Part shown: positions 1 to 10,712 of the stretch, piece by piece | Layout of the letters: each line of letters starts with the position of its first letter | Position numbering within the stretch: position 1 is the stretch's first letter | From: Onchidella celtica | Lineage: Eukaryota > Mollusca > Gastropoda > Systellommatophora > Onchidiidae | Assembly (NCBI GenBank): GCA_963931925.1 | Contig: OZ007579.1 | Location: 28,327,481-28,391,480 of the forward strand | Direction: 5' to 3' | Length of the DNA: 64,000 nt | Position numbers and translations under genes: made by a program | Notes under the pieces: model-generated | The model's input: only the letters and a program-made list of their open reading frames with translations | Databases searched by the model: none | What the model was told of the DNA's origin: nothing

Positions 1-290
1 AAAGTATCTCATTGGCTGGAAACTGGTCAGGATGAGAAAACTATCCTCTGGTACCCAATGCGACTTATATCTGGGGGGCGGGGAGGTCATGTGATGCTCG
101 CTGTTGTATATTTGGAGCATTTTGGAGCCATCCATAAAGTACCTATGCTCCGAGGAAAGGGGGCAGGGGTGGGGGCTCGCCCTCGCCTTCAAAATGCGTA
201 AATGTAGGAATTTTTTTCGTCTGAAGAGCGCATTTTCGCTTTTCAATAATGGTAATTAATCAGAAAGCTTGGTTTTATCCCCCTTTCTCC
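1..290. other. No gene seen; possible MITE end
   Basis: No coding region is supported. Around 126-165 the text GGAGCCATCCATAAAGTACC followed by a G-rich tract resembles the end of a short DNA transposon, and a similar GGCCATCCATAGAATATT occurs near 60007. No partner terminal repeat is visible, so this is a weak call. Confidence 0.3.
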
Positions 291-460
291 CTGTTTTGTC
301 TTTCTTTCTTTTTCTTTCCGTCTGCCTTTCAGTTTTTCTGTCTGTCTGTCTGCTTTTATGTTTTTTCTTTCTTTCTGTCTTCTTCCTTCTCCCCCCCCCC
401 CCTCTTTTTCTTTCTGTTTGTCTTTCTTTCTTTCTTTCGGGTGTTTTATGGATTTAGTCG
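290..460. repeat. Pyrimidine-rich CTTT/CTGT low-complexity tract
   Basis: Nearly pure C/T text with runs of CTTT and CTGT and a poly-C tract near 391-401. All plus-strand frames stay open only because a T/C-only strand lacks stop codons, so the apparent proteins here are artefacts. Confidence 0.85.
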
Positions 461-1370
461 CTTTTAAAAAATGTCCACCACCACATCTACTTTTGTGTTG
501 TTTTGAATTTGGGGAGGGGGGGGGGGGTGTACTTGAACTCAGTAGGCGAGGGACAAAATGAAAGAAAGAAGAAAATAGAAATTGATAAATGTGAGAAAGG
601 AAGTCGACGAGCTTGATGAAAGCGAAGACTGTACCTGATGGAAACAGTAGAATTGAAGGTTTTGATTGGTGGTTGCCAAAACCGCGAACTGATATATACA
701 CGTATGTACAAATAACAGGGAGTTCATAGCAATGTTGTTTTTGTATCCCAATTTTCTGTTCAAAAGTATCATATGATTTTCTCATCACAAACATAATAAT
801 ATAATGAAAGACCTAACTTGGTTACTCTTGTTCGCAATGCGCGCCGGTACGTATCAGATCTGTTTTCATTTATACGAGACGAGGGAATAGCTTGGCGTCA
901 CTTTTTAACATTGCGATAATGGGAAGTGAAACCCCCTTGACATTCTTAGCCCTGGCCAGAAGGAGAGGCGAAAGGGGGAAAAAAGCATGCAATCAGCAGT
1001 TTGACTGCCTTTCCCCCCTCCCACTTGACGTTTCAAGAGCAGCCATATGGCTAAACGGCGTCCACGGATTTCCTTATCTCATTATACAAATATTTCCCGA
1101 ATAAAAACAGTAGAACAGGTAAAGCCAAAGTTATGTTATCTATAGACTCCCAAGCTTGAGGGCTTTGAGTGAGAAATGCAGCTTCTCTTTCCCCCTTGGC
1201 ACCGTCAGGCGCTGGGTGAATGTGCCTCTTTGAATGGAAGTTACGATTTCCAAGATTGTAATTGAACTAAGTGGATGTTTTTACATAATACTGATGCATT
1301 TTCATGGAGCTCCATGCCACGCCACTTACAATCATGGACCGTGAAATTTGTTGTTGTATAAAGCCGTGTT
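461..1370. other. No gene seen
   Basis: A poly-G run lies near 518-527. Short open frames show no recognisable domain, no codon pattern and no repeat copy elsewhere in the window. Confidence 0.4.
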
Positions 1371-1372
1371 TT

Positions 1373-1706
1373 CGTGTGTACAGAAACGCCATCGGAAAAC
1401 GTCAAAAATCCATTAAGCAGTAAAAAGAAAAGTGTTGCCATGACGTAGCCGTACACATGAAATAGTATAAAAACCACAAAAAAAACTGTGGGGTAGCAGC
1501 AAGGCTATATGCAAAGTCAAAAATTGGCAAAGAGAAAAGGTTGTATGTCGCAAAGCCTCGCGGAAGAAGTAATACTCAAACGATACTGTGAAACATACAA
1601 CTTTTTCTTTTTGCTAATTTTTTTACTGCACACATGACAACATTCATTCTATTTCATCAATTGAAGGATTTTGACGTTTTCGTTAGTTTCCGTTTCGGTA
1701 CATATG
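1373..1706. mobile_element. Foldback MITE copy (family J), interrupted
   Basis: The left part (GTGTACAGAAACG, then a block with AAAACGTCAAAAATC) and the right part (GATTTTGACGTTTTCGTT ending in GGTACATATG near 1706) match the compact copy at 59364-59532. The two halves are separated by unrelated sequence of about 130 bp that contains the family G repeat, so this looks like a copy split by a later insertion. It is non-coding. Confidence 0.5.
1462..1585 (+). repeat. Interspersed repeat family G, copy 1
   Basis: The block TATAAAAACCACA...CTGTGGGGTAGCAGCAA recurs at 63033-63105 in the same orientation and, inverted, at about 57285-57350. The flanking GAGAAAAGGTTGTATGTCGC resembles 57230-57250. 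Three related copies identify an interspersed repeat of unknown class. Confidence 0.55.
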
Positions 1707-1739
1707 AAAAGCCACCTTTACGGCTTTCCTGCACAGAGA

Positions 1740-3500
1740 GTATGATAACGAATTAGGCTGTTAGCGAGTTGAATGAAGCCTTGTTTCGTCTCGGTTTTAG
1801 TGTTAAAATGTAAACTGTAGAGGAAAATGGGACCTGGCACACTGGCAAGAGTGAAACAATTCTATGTCACTTGTTTCGATGCGTCATGACTGTCTTGAGT
1901 CAGCAGACTGATAGAAAGACATCGCTCACTGGGTCAAAACTGACACGAAACGGAACCAAACCTGGATTGACTCAGTGCCCCAGTCGCCTTAGGCTTAAGT
2001 TTTTGGACATAGTTTTAACTTTCACCGCAAAACAATACATCGTCCAGTGCCAAAATGCTTTTATCGTTTTAGGGATATCTCCATGTATGTGTACAAATAT
2101 TTTTTCATTTCAGTAGGCGAGCTGACTTGCCGTTAACGTCAAAATGCTTGAACTTGTTTTTATCTTTTACAGTACGTAAAAACATGTACACGTGAATACA
2201 GTTCTTTCAGTATAACCTCTTTTTCATGATCTGGCACTGGTGTAACATTAGTGACATTTGTTAATGTGTATGAGTGGGAACGTGATGAATTGATCATATG
2301 TTAATCCTGTTGTTAATTTTAGTCCAACGCCTTAGAGCACATCATTTTATGTGTGTGGGTTTGTGTGTGGGTGTGGATTTGAGCGCTGTACAAGTTAATG
2401 ATTACATTATATTACATTAATGCAGTATAATTATAAGGAAAGGAAAACCAATAGTATGATCATAATGTGGTGGTAGTACTCGTACGTTGCAGTTGCCACC
2501 GCTGCTATAACCGCCAGGATAATACAACATCGTCCCTATAATCGCTTTTGCAACTACAGATAATAATATTGTAGTGGGCCACGAGTTGAGTAAGGCAAAT
2601 ATTTCCTTAAGCTGCCATTCTATAACTGTAACCAGGTGCAGTGCTTGAACTAATACAGTTAATGTGTCCTGAGACCTGTACAGGAAATGACTTTGGAAGG
2701 CCTCTAATGGTGTCTCTGGTACAGAAATATTAACTCTTTTATTATCCCTCTGCTCCTTTCTCAACGTTTCAGCTGCCTGGCAAGAAGTTACTTGGCCTGC
2801 GTACTAAACTCTTAATTGCGGAGAACAATAATATTAATTCTCTATCGATGGGTAATCTCCTCGTCTCTCTCTCTGTCTCTGTCTTTATCTCTGTCGCAGA
2901 CACTTTGTTTCGGTATTTGGGCACCAGTTTTTCTTTGTTCAGTACCTATAATATTGTGTTAAAGTATCACACCTTTATTTAAGAAATACCCCCCCCCCCA
3001 AAAAAAACAACGAGAACGGCATTTTGAAGAAAAGATATAAAAGACAGTTTATTCTTTTCATTTGACCGCACAGAACTTGAGCTTGTCCGAAATTACATAT
3101 TATTTATACTCAAAATGGCAGCAGAACATTGCATGAAGGTCTACATTTCAAGTGACGTACTTAACAATTGTCAATTGACCTTGAGCTGCTACTCTATAAG
3201 AGTTCAAGAGAAAATAAGTATTAGGCGGACGAAGGTTGTACTGCCAAAATACTACAATACTACTCTATAAGAGTCAATTTCACTAAATTGTGAATTTTTT
3301 TTTTTTTTTGCTGGACTGGAATTGGGCTAAAAGTGCTCTTAGTCAATCTTGTTGTACGTCGATTTTCACTGAGAATTGCACTTTCTCTGAGTCAGCTAGC
3401 GAGACAGATTTGTTACAGTCATACTAGTGCACCAGGACCCCTTTAACTTCATAGTCCACAAAACCGAGGCAAGACAGTCTTGACTCACTGCGCTTCTCGG
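1740..3500. other. No gene seen
   Basis: Includes a 115-residue minus-strand open frame (2417-2764) with no low complexity but no motif I recognise. A poly-C/poly-A patch lies at 2991-3007. Two direct copies of the palindromic TACTCTATAAGAG occur at about 3189 and 3262. Confidence 0.35.
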
Positions 3501-3517
3501 CCTGCGGTGGACTGTTA

Positions 3518-3757
3518 GCGACCTTAGTCGTTGTTTGTTCCAATCCCACTTTCTGCACAGCAGAGAAATTCGACGTTAGACGTTTGCGGCTTTGGTATTA
3601 TGATAAGGAGTTAGACTAAATCGGAACTGTGAAGCAGCTTGATAAGTTCCACAACGCATTTTTAACAAGTGCCAAAGTGTGCATTTGTTATACCTCTCCT
3701 ACATACTAAAAGATGTCCAGTTTTTCAGAAAACGAAGAACTAACAAGAAGTTCTCGT
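3518..3757 (+). mobile_element. MITE family M1, copy a
   Basis: About 240 bp, starting GCGACCTTAGTCGTTGTTTG and ending near AACTAACAAGAAGTTCTCG. In this family the end is the reverse complement of the start (core TTCTTGTTNGTTC), giving roughly 22-bp terminal inverted repeats. The diagnostic core TTATGATAAGGAGTTAGA and the block CTACATACTAAAAGAT are shared with the copies at 16046 and 21169. There is no coding content, so it is a non-autonomous DNA transposon; superfamily unassigned because no consistent target duplication is visible. Confidence 0.75.
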
Positions 3758-3759
3758 GT

Positions 3760-4990
3760 AGGTACTGCAATACTCAGCCTCAAAACATTTCACCGGCTGG
3801 TCCCTGTACAGACATGCTTGGCATCCCAGATAGGTATTTTTAACCGGCGACAAATGTAGATCCTTGATAAAGCTTTGTCGAATCCTCAGGGGGTGGCCGG
3901 TCCGGGGAAGGGGGGGGGGGCACTGATGGTAGTTAGGTATGGCACGACCATTAGCTTGTAGTTTGAGGAGAGAAGAAAGCCTCTGGGGAAGATTTAGGTC
4001 ACTTCGTTTCTTTAAGCATTTTTTTTTTGTTTTGTTTTGTTCTGGACAACTGTTCCAAAGTTAGATCTATCTGGGGAAAACCGTTGGAGTTTCCATTTAA
4101 CTGCAATTTCAATCTTGTGATATCTTTTGAGTTATTAAGGAAAAAGAACTTCAACAAACTGTCCATGTCAACAATCGGAACTTGGCAATCGCACTAAGAA
4201 AGTGGGGTATTGGTTTTAATAATGCACCGTGTCTCGTCTCTTTTCAGGCACCGATAATATTTTGTATAAATGGTTTTATACCCTCTGAAAATGTTCCAGT
4301 CTTATATCCATACATTTTTAATGTTATTAGTTATACATCCAACTCTCCCCCCTCCCCTCCCCTCCTCTCCTCTCCCACCCCCCCCCCCACCCCAAGCCCC
4401 CTCCTTCCGCTGTAGGCTACTTCGCACCACCCATGACTGGGGGATCAATACGTTTTCTTTGTTTTGATACTGCGTTATGTCTTTGAGAGTTCTACAATTT
4501 TGCAAACATATATTTTAAATTTTGAATGGCTATATCCACCGCTGTAGGCCACATTGCACCTTACAGTCATGTTTTAATAATAAGGACTTCTCATTGGTGA
4601 AACCATGCATGCAGCGCGCAGTACTGCCATAGAAATCAAAACCACAAATCTAAAAAAAAAACTCACACTGGTAGGAAGAAATTATGTCATTTGTCAGGGA
4701 CTCAAAGGGTACACACCGTCGTCCGTGTCATGAACGGGCGTATGAATAATTGTCCCATTTGATTTGGAGAGGTTTCAGAGTTTTGAAGACAGTGAGATTT
4801 CTTATATACAGACATGCATGTAGTAAAAATGTGTCTGCTTTTAATTTCAGAACTATATCGATATATCACTTTGTGAGCATATAGATCTCACCATCAGCAA
4901 TGAATAGGTAGTTATAATTCAAGACCATCTAAATCATTGTGCGGGAGATGGCTGACGATACCCAGCACAGACATTTTTCAAAGAGTTTCA
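3760..4990. other. No gene seen; decayed repeat fragments
   Basis: Contains a poly-G run (3910-3919), a C/T tract (4345-4405) and a short block at 4563-4606 (AATAAGGACTTCTCATTGG) that resembles 11826-11864. No coding signal. Confidence 0.35.
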
Positions 4991-4998
4991 TAGCATGT

Positions 4999-5057
4999 GC
5001 GGACTTTAGGTCTTGTTTGTTCCAACTCCTTGTTTTGAACAAATTGGTCCACGGCCC

Positions 5058-5131
<74 letters not shown>

Positions 5132-5216
5132 CGATGAGAGAGAGAGGGTTGTTGAAAGAGAGGGGGAAGAGAGAGAGAGAAGGAAGAGAGAGAGAGAGGG
5201 AGAGAGACAGAGAAAG

Positions 5217-5272
<56 letters not shown>

Positions 5273-5545
5273 TAAGAAAAAGAGAGAGACAGAGAGAGAG
5301 TGAGAGGGGGAGGGAGAGGGGGAGAGAGAGCGACAGAGAGGAGAGAAGGAAAGAGAGTCATCATATCAACATTCGGGGGAACGTTCAGAAAGGAACACAG
5401 GCAAAATAGGTTTGCGGCTTTCGTATTATGTTAGGAGTTAGAATAACTCAAAACTATGAAACAGCTTTGTGGCAACTTTTCTACACACAAAAAAATCTTC
5501 AGGTTTTTCAGAAATGGAGATAGAACAAACAAGAAGTGAGGTCGC
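4999..5545 (+). mobile_element. MITE family M1, copy b, split by GA microsatellite
   Basis: The left arm (GGTCTTGTTTGTTCCAACTCC, near 5008-5029) and the right portion (from about 5409, TTTGCGGCTTTCGTATTATG, to AGGTCGCC at 5545) are the two ends of one M1 copy. The interval, where other copies carry only about 30 bp, is filled by GA-rich repeat. This is an expansion inside the element, not two separate elements. Confidence 0.65.
5060..5360. repeat. (GA)n microsatellite, pure then degenerate
   Basis: 5060-5127 is a pure GA dinucleotide tract, followed by interrupted GA/GGA text to about 5360. The long Arg-Glu and Ser-Leu open frames crossing it are repeat artefacts. Confidence 0.95.
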
Positions 5546-6250
5546 CATTTTGGTCTTGTGGGGGCGAAGGAGGAAGTGAATCAGAACGCACACACGACAT
5601 TCTACCGGATAGTCGTCCTGAGGGGCTTATTATAAACTTCTCAATTCAGTGCCAAGACCATTGCGAAATTTGGTTCGATATAACATAGGCATTGCCAGGG
5701 GCTGAAGCAATTATTGATCGGAAATTTGATCTTAAGATTTATATTTAAAAAAATAAAAAATGATTGCAATAATAAAAAAGTTAAATCAATGATTGTGTTG
5801 TAGGATAGGAATGATGGGTTGTGGGCGTCATAGAGGGAATTTTCTTGATCAGAAATGTGTGGCCAAATTTTTAAAGGGGGGAGGGGGAGGGGGGGGGGGG
5901 AGAGAAGGGAGAAAGTTACTTTTTTAACTTGGTGAAAAATGCTTCATGCTGCATGCTCAATGAACTAAAACTGACTGAAATTCTAAACTGTGACACAGTA
6001 AGTACTTTCAGACCGTTGTAATTTTAGATATAAATCAGAGAAAGCAATACACTCAGAGCTATGACGAAATATTGTAAAAAAAAAAAACCCAGCAAATCTG
6101 TGCTAAGTCATTTTTGTGTGTGTGTGTTTTGAGATGAAATTCTCACATTAGTCAGACTATCACGTTGTGCCGTTCAAAAGTTATATCGTTATGTTCCGTT
6201 GACTTATGAGATTTTAAGCGGAAATCCAAATCCATTTAAACCATCATTTT
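5546..6250. other. No gene seen
   Basis: AT-rich sequence with a G-rich patch (5877-5905) and poly-A (6076-6087). Nothing else recognised. Confidence 0.35.
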
Positions 6251-6253
6251 ACA

Positions 6254-6366
6254 CTGTTGTTAGGGAAGCGTAGGCTAATTACAAAGCCAAAAGGAGAAAA
6301 TACTGAGTTGTCTTCACTGTTCAGCTATAGCTTTCTGTGTAAAACACCACGCTTCTCTAACAACAG
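6254..6366 (+). mobile_element. 113-bp MITE, family L, copy 1
   Basis: Begins CTGTTGTTAGGGAAGCGTAG and ends CACGCTTCTCTAACAACAG, which are inverted repeats of about 19 bp with one or two mismatches. The interior (GAAAATACTGAGTTGT) is shared with 35341 and, more distantly, with 18813. Too short to code for anything. Confidence 0.65.
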
Positions 6367-6369
6367 CTA

Positions 6370-7075
6370 CTAGTATAGTTTTCTTTGATTTTCAAGAAAC
6401 ACCAAAACATGATTTAGGCAATTATTTTGTGGCATGTCTGTGGCAATTTTCCTTTTGCCGTATTTTGACCTGCAGTCGTGAGATCTTTACAATTTAAAGA
6501 CAAAATTGTTACTGTTAGTGATAAAAGGGCGAGATAATTATTCAGTCCGCTGTAAAGCTGGTGGCGCCCTTAAGACAAACTTATTTTGCACTTATTTATG
6601 TCGTGTATTGACTCGGTGCGCCAACTGTCTCTTTCTCCCTGCTGATTCGAGACAGTTTTGTCGTGCTGGAGATAGTGAGACAGACCTGTTTTAAAAAAGC
6701 ATAAAAAAAACTACTTCGGGCCACCATACCTTGGCGGACATGGTGCACTCCAAGAATCCCAGTTCAGGGCTCGCAAACGTTAAGAACTTGCATTTGTTAA
6801 GCATTCTAGGATTTTTTTTTATTGTTAAATTTTCTATATTGTTACATTTTTTTTATTGTTAAATTTCCTATATTGTTACATTTTTTTTATTCTCTGACGA
6901 AAGTTAAGATACCTGATTTGGCTTCCCTTTTCCTTTGCGTTTGATTGTATCGTGTATGTATTATTTCTAACGCGAGCGCTTTGCTAAGACAACTTTTTCT
7001 TTTGCCACATTCTAATCAGACTTGTTTTAGTTTAGCCAGTATGTTCGGCCCCGTTTAACTTCACTGCGCCTCGGT
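6370..7075. other. No gene seen; short tandem duplication
   Basis: A 34-bp unit (ATTGTTAAATTTTCTATATT plus a T-rich tail) is present twice at about 6818-6885. No coding region supported. Confidence 0.4.
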
Positions 7076-7077
7076 AG

Positions 7078-7235
7078 ATCTAGGTCTCGTTTGTTCCGAC
7101 TCCAACTTTTTGCACAACTGAAAGATTCAACGTTAAACGTTTGCGGCGTTAGTATGATGACAAATAGTTAGAATAAATGGGAACTGTGAAAGATGCTAAA
7201 ACGTACTAAGGTGGGGCTAGAACAACCAAGAACTA
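7078..7235 (+). mobile_element. MITE family M1, copy c, left part (host of the LINE)
   Basis: Matches the M1 start (GTTTGTTCCGACTCCAACTT) and the TTTGCACAAC/ACGTTAAACG blocks, then jumps to the M1 right end (GGGGCTAGAACAACCAAG). An internal section is deleted relative to copies a and d. The last 12 bp form the left target duplication of the retrotransposon; the remaining terminal bases lie at 11206-11215. Confidence 0.7.
7224..7235. repeat. 12-bp target-site duplication, left copy
   Basis: AACCAAGAACTA here is identical to 11194-11205. The two copies bracket the retrotransposon exactly and lie in the terminal repeat of an M1 MITE, as expected for target-primed reverse transcription. Confidence 0.85.
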
Positions 7236-7292
7236 TATATATATGGCCTTTAGCGTCTTTACAGACGGTCTTAGCAGCTAGAATATTCACTT

Positions 7293-10200
7293 TCACTTTG
7301 ACTGACAGCTTCTCTCGTGGCTTATTCTACCAATGTTTGACCCGAGAGTGCGATGGCAGTGATTGCAGGTCAGTCTTTTGGGTTCACTTTGGCGAGTGTT
7401 TTCATTCCGCCTCTGTCGTTTTGTCAGGTATGTTTCTTTTGCCTTGAAGTCTATTGCGAGCGTGCCACTGCGCAATTTTTGTCTCCATCTGCTTCGATCA
7501 TTTGCAAGGTTCTCCCATTCATTGGGGTCGATGTTGAATGCTTTCATCGTGACCTTGCAAGTGTCTTTGAATCGCAGATGTGGCCTACCTCTGGGTCGGT
7601 TGCCAGTAACAAGTTCCCCGTAGAGAATTTGTCTGGGGATGCGATCATTTTCCATACGGTGGAGATGTCCAAGCCACCGCAGTCTTTTTTTGCCTAGGAG
7701 AGCCTGAGTTGATGGAATGTTGGCTCGGCTCAGAACTTCGATATTTGAGATCCTGTCTTGCCACTTGATCTTGAGAATTTTGCGTAGGCAGCGCAGGTGG
7801 AAGGAGTTGAGGGATCTTTCATGTTTGGAGTAGGTGGTCCATGTCTCTGAGCCATACAGCAGGGTGCTTAGGACGCAAGTTTGGTACACGAGTACCTTTG
7901 TTTTGATGGTCAGCTTGCTATTGTTCCACACCCTTTTTGAGAGTTTGCCAAAAGCTGTGGCCGCCTTTCCTATTCTGGCATTTATTTCAGTTGTTATGTC
8001 TGTGCTACCACTGATGGTTGAGCCTAGGTAGCAGAATTTTCCCACTTGCTCCAGAGGAGAGCCATTCAGCATGATTGGGTTGGGGTTTCTCAAGCCTTGT
8101 GTCAAAACTACAGTTTTTGAGACACTGATCTTTAGCATGAATTTGTCACAGGCTTTGGCAAGGCTATTGATGAGAGCCTGGAGCGTGGTTTCATCGTGGG
8201 CCACGATTGCAGCATCATCTGCGAAGAGGAGCTCTTGTAACATAATATGCTCTGTACGAGATTTTGCTTTTAGTCTGGCAACATTAAAAATGGAGCCGTC
8301 CACTCTGGTGTTAATAAGTACTCCACCTGAACATTGACCAAAGGCATTCTTGAGTAGGGCTGCAAAATATATACCAAATAAGGTAGGAGCAAGAACACAT
8401 CCCTGCTTCACACCGCTGTTTACAGCAAATGAATTGGATGTGCAGCCCTCAAAGTTGACACATGCCCTCATGTCAGTGTGGAAGGATGCAATAAGTTTTA
8501 GCAATGTTGGTGGACAGCCTATGGATTTAAGGACTGCATACAGGCCAGATCGGCTTACGGTGTCGAAAGCCTTTGTTAGGTCCACAAAGCATGTTATAAG
8601 CGGCCTGTTTTGTTCTTTACATTTTTCTTGGATTTGCCGAAGTGCAAATATCATGTCAATAGTTGATCGTTTGCTTCGAAAGCCACATTGTGTTTCTGGT
8701 AAGACTTTTTCCGCCAGTTGTTGAAGGCGGCAGAGGATGACGCGAGCAAAAGCCTTTCCAGTAATGCTGAGGAGGGATATGCCTCGATAGTTGTTGCAGT
8801 CGCCTTTGTCTCCTTTGTTCTTGTAAAGTGTGACAATTTTGGCGTCTCTCATATCATGTGGTATCACGCCTTCTTTCCAACACTGCAGTAACAGATTATA
8901 CAGGTGTGGTAATAGTGGGCCTTTTAGGTCTTTTAATACCTCTGCAGGAATGTTGTCACTTCCTGTGGCTTTTCCAGCAGACAGGTGGTCGATTGCATTG
9001 GAAAGCTCGACTAAGGAAGGTTCAGCGTCAAGTTCGGCCATTATTGGCAGTCTTTGGAGGTGTTCCTCAAAATCTGGTGGAATATTTTTCTCAGTTGAGT
9101 ACAACAGAGAGTAATGCTCTACCCACCTATTCAGTTGTTCATTTTTATCTGTGATGGGTTCACCATTTACAGACTTAAGTGGGGCGCTTTTGGTGATGAT
9201 TGGCCCAAGAGCTACTTTCATCTGACTAAAGGCGGTTTTCATATCTCCCTTTTCATTTGCCTCTTGTATGCTGTTACACAAGTCTGTCCAGTATTTGTTG
9301 GCGCAACGTCTTACCTCCAGCTGAAGTTTAGCTTTTGCATTTTTCAAACAAGTTTTTGTACTCTGATTGCAATTTTTGTTATACTCATTGAAAGCAGATT
9401 TCTTTTGCTCAATGAGAGGTAGGAGAATTTCGCTGTTCTGGGCTACCCAGTCGTTGTTTGAAACTTTATGCTGTCCAAAAGACTTGATGGCACAGTCATG
9501 AATTTTTGAACTGAGAGTGTTCCATGTTTCATCTACCGAGTCACATTGGGTGACATTATCCATGCTTTCAGCAAATAACTTTTCAAATGACTTTCTATTT
9601 GATTCATCTCTGATTGCTGTTACATTGATCTTAGGGATTGAAGGGGCTTTTGATCTGTATATTTTCTTGGCCGAAATTTTGATTTTGCTGACTACCAGTG
9701 CATGGTCGGTGTCACAGTCAGCACTGTGGAGGGAACGAGTTATTTTTATACAGCCCAAACTCTTCCTCCTTGAGAGAATAAGATCTAATTGATGCCAATG
9801 GCCAGACCTGGGATGGCGCCATGATGTTCTTTGGCATCTCTTAAGGTCAAAGTACGTGTTTGTAACACATAATGAGTTTACGGAGCATAGCTCCAGAAGG
9901 CGCTGCCCGTTTTCGTTGATGTTGCCAATGCCGAAGTGCCCAATGCACTTTGGCCATGCGGAGTGATCTGCTCCCACTCGAGCGTTAAAGTCACCCAGAA
10001 TTAGCAGGCCTTCGGTGAGGGGGATGTTGTGGAGAGTCCTCTGCAATGCCTCGTAGAAAATGTCTTTGGTTTCGTCAGAGGAGGTAAGTGTTGGGGCATA
10101 GACACAGATAATGTTGGTAAAACCAGACCGGGTGTTCAGTCTGAGTGTCATGATGCGTTCTGACACTCCAATTGGAGTTGCGATCGAATTGATAAGGGAT

Positions 10201-10424
10201 TTTTTTGCGGCGAAGCCCACGCCGTGGATTCTCGGCTGTTCGCTGCTAAGGCCCTGCCAGAAGAAGGTGTAGTTTTCTTCTTTGACTGACCCGGAGTCGG
10301 GAAGTCGAGTTTCTTGAAGGGCAGCGATGTCGATGTTTAGTAGCTGAAGTTCTCGATCAATAATTTGGGATTTCCTGATGGAGTCAATATCAGTGAGATC
10401 TTGCTGTTGCAAGCCTGGGCGCAT
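7293..10424 (-). CDS. Retrotransposon polyprotein: APE endonuclease, reverse transcriptase, C2HC finger
   Basis: 1,043 residues from the first ATG. The protein would nick target DNA and reverse-transcribe its own RNA at the nick in the nucleus. The AP-endonuclease-like domain (about 1-250) has LQET with Glu38, GDFN with Asp145/Asn147, LDLI with Asp214, and the terminal DTDH with Asp240/His241. The reverse transcriptase (about 480-800) has CFVDLTKAFD with Asp615, GVKQG (671-675) and the catalytic FADD (734-737), followed by FCYLGSTI. The C-terminus holds C-x2-C-x12-H-x3-C (Cys1020, Cys1023, His1036, Cys1040). Length fits single-ORF LINEs. The endonuclease's first motif, TWNVRT, lies just upstream of this ATG in the same frame (open to 10508), so the annotated Met is probably not the true start. 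No internal stop or frameshift is seen. The clade could also be a relative of RTE. Confidence 0.85.
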   Translation of the reverse strand: MRPGLQQQDLTDIDSIRKSQIIDRELQLLNIDIAALQETRLPDSGSVKEENYTFFWQGLSSEQPRIHGVGFAAKKSLINSIATPIGVSERIMTLRLNTRSGFTNIICVYAPTLTSSDETKDIFYEALQRTLHNIPLTEGLLILGDFNARVGADHSAWPKCIGHFGIGNINENGQRLLELCSVNSLCVTNTYFDLKRCQRTSWRHPRSGHWHQLDLILSRRKSLGCIKITRSLHSADCDTDHALVVSKIKISAKKIYRSKAPSIPKINVTAIRDESNRKSFEKLFAESMDNVTQCDSVDETWNTLSSKIHDCAIKSFGQHKVSNNDWVAQNSEILLPLIEQKKSAFNEYNKNCNQSTKTCLKNAKAKLQLEVRRCANKYWTDLCNSIQEANEKGDMKTAFSQMKVALGPIITKSAPLKSVNGEPITDKNEQLNRWVEHYSLLYSTEKNIPPDFEEHLQRLPIMAELDAEPSLVELSNAIDHLSAGKATGSDNIPAEVLKDLKGPLLPHLYNLLLQCWKEGVIPHDMRDAKIVTLYKNKGDKGDCNNYRGISLLSITGKAFARVILCRLQQLAEKVLPETQCGFRSKRSTIDMIFALRQIQEKCKEQNRPLITCFVDLTKAFDTVSRSGLYAVLKSIGCPPTLLKLIASFHTDMRACVNFEGCTSNSFAVNSGVKQGCVLAPTLFGIYFAALLKNAFGQCSGGVLINTRVDGSIFNVARLKAKSRTEHIMLQELLFADDAAIVAHDETTLQALINSLAKACDKFMLKISVSKTVVLTQGLRNPNPIMLNGSPLEQVGKFCYLGSTISGSTDITTEINARIGKAATAFGKLSKRVWNNSKLTIKTKVLVYQTCVLSTLLYGSETWTTYSKHERSLNSFHLRCLRKILKIKWQDRISNIEVLSRANIPSTQALLGKKRLRWLGHLHRMENDRIPRQILYGELVTGNRPRGRPHLRFKDTCKVTMKAFNIDPNEWENLANDRSRWRQKLRSGTLAIDFKAKETYLTKRQRRNENTRQSEPKRLTCNHCHRTLGSNIGRISHERSCQSK

Positions 10425-10712
10425 TGTTCTGACGTTCCAGGTACCAAGTTTTAGTATTTTTCTGTTTTTGCCAGGTGCACACTTTACGTCAGCTTTTTGA
10501 CTTTTGGTCTAGCTCCAACCACCTTATGAAGCAGGCTGACGTGGCGGAACAACACCCAACTGCCTGGGGGCTGCCCAGGTTACGGCGGGCGGTAGTTGAT
10601 CAATGCAGCTGAAAAGCCGCTCCCACCGACAGAGGGGACCCCTGGCGCTCATCCGTACGCCAAATGGATTGAGCTTATCACCGGTAACTGCCACCTCCCG
10701 TGTTGTGCCCAT
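10425..10712 (-). other. In-frame 5' extension of the retrotransposon frame with two stops
   Basis: Reading upstream from 10424 in the same frame gives conserved endonuclease N-terminal residues (KLGTWNVRT) to 10508, then TAG at 10509-10511 and TAA at 10524-10526, then a further open stretch to an ATG ending at 10712. No ATG lies between the nearer stop and the TWNVRT motif. Either translation starts at a non-AUG codon, or the two stops are nonsense changes (each one C-to-T transition from a Gln codon). The second would mean this copy is not fully competent. Confidence 0.6.

Noticed and set aside
249-467. Several overlapping plus-strand open frames rich in Phe, Ser and Leu
   Set aside because: They lie in a T/C-only tract where stop codons cannot occur on that strand. 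Composition, not coding.
2417-2764. 115-residue minus-strand frame without low complexity
   Set aside because: No recognisable motif, splice signal or neighbouring coding segment; a frame of this length is expected by chance in AT-rich DNA of this size.
4939-5409. 156-residue Arg/Glu repeat frame and its Ser/Leu shadow
   Set aside because: Direct translation of the (GA)n microsatellite inside a MITE.
7353-9422. Plus-strand frames of 60-124 residues overlapping the retrotransposon
   Set aside because: Antisense shadows of the LINE coding frame.
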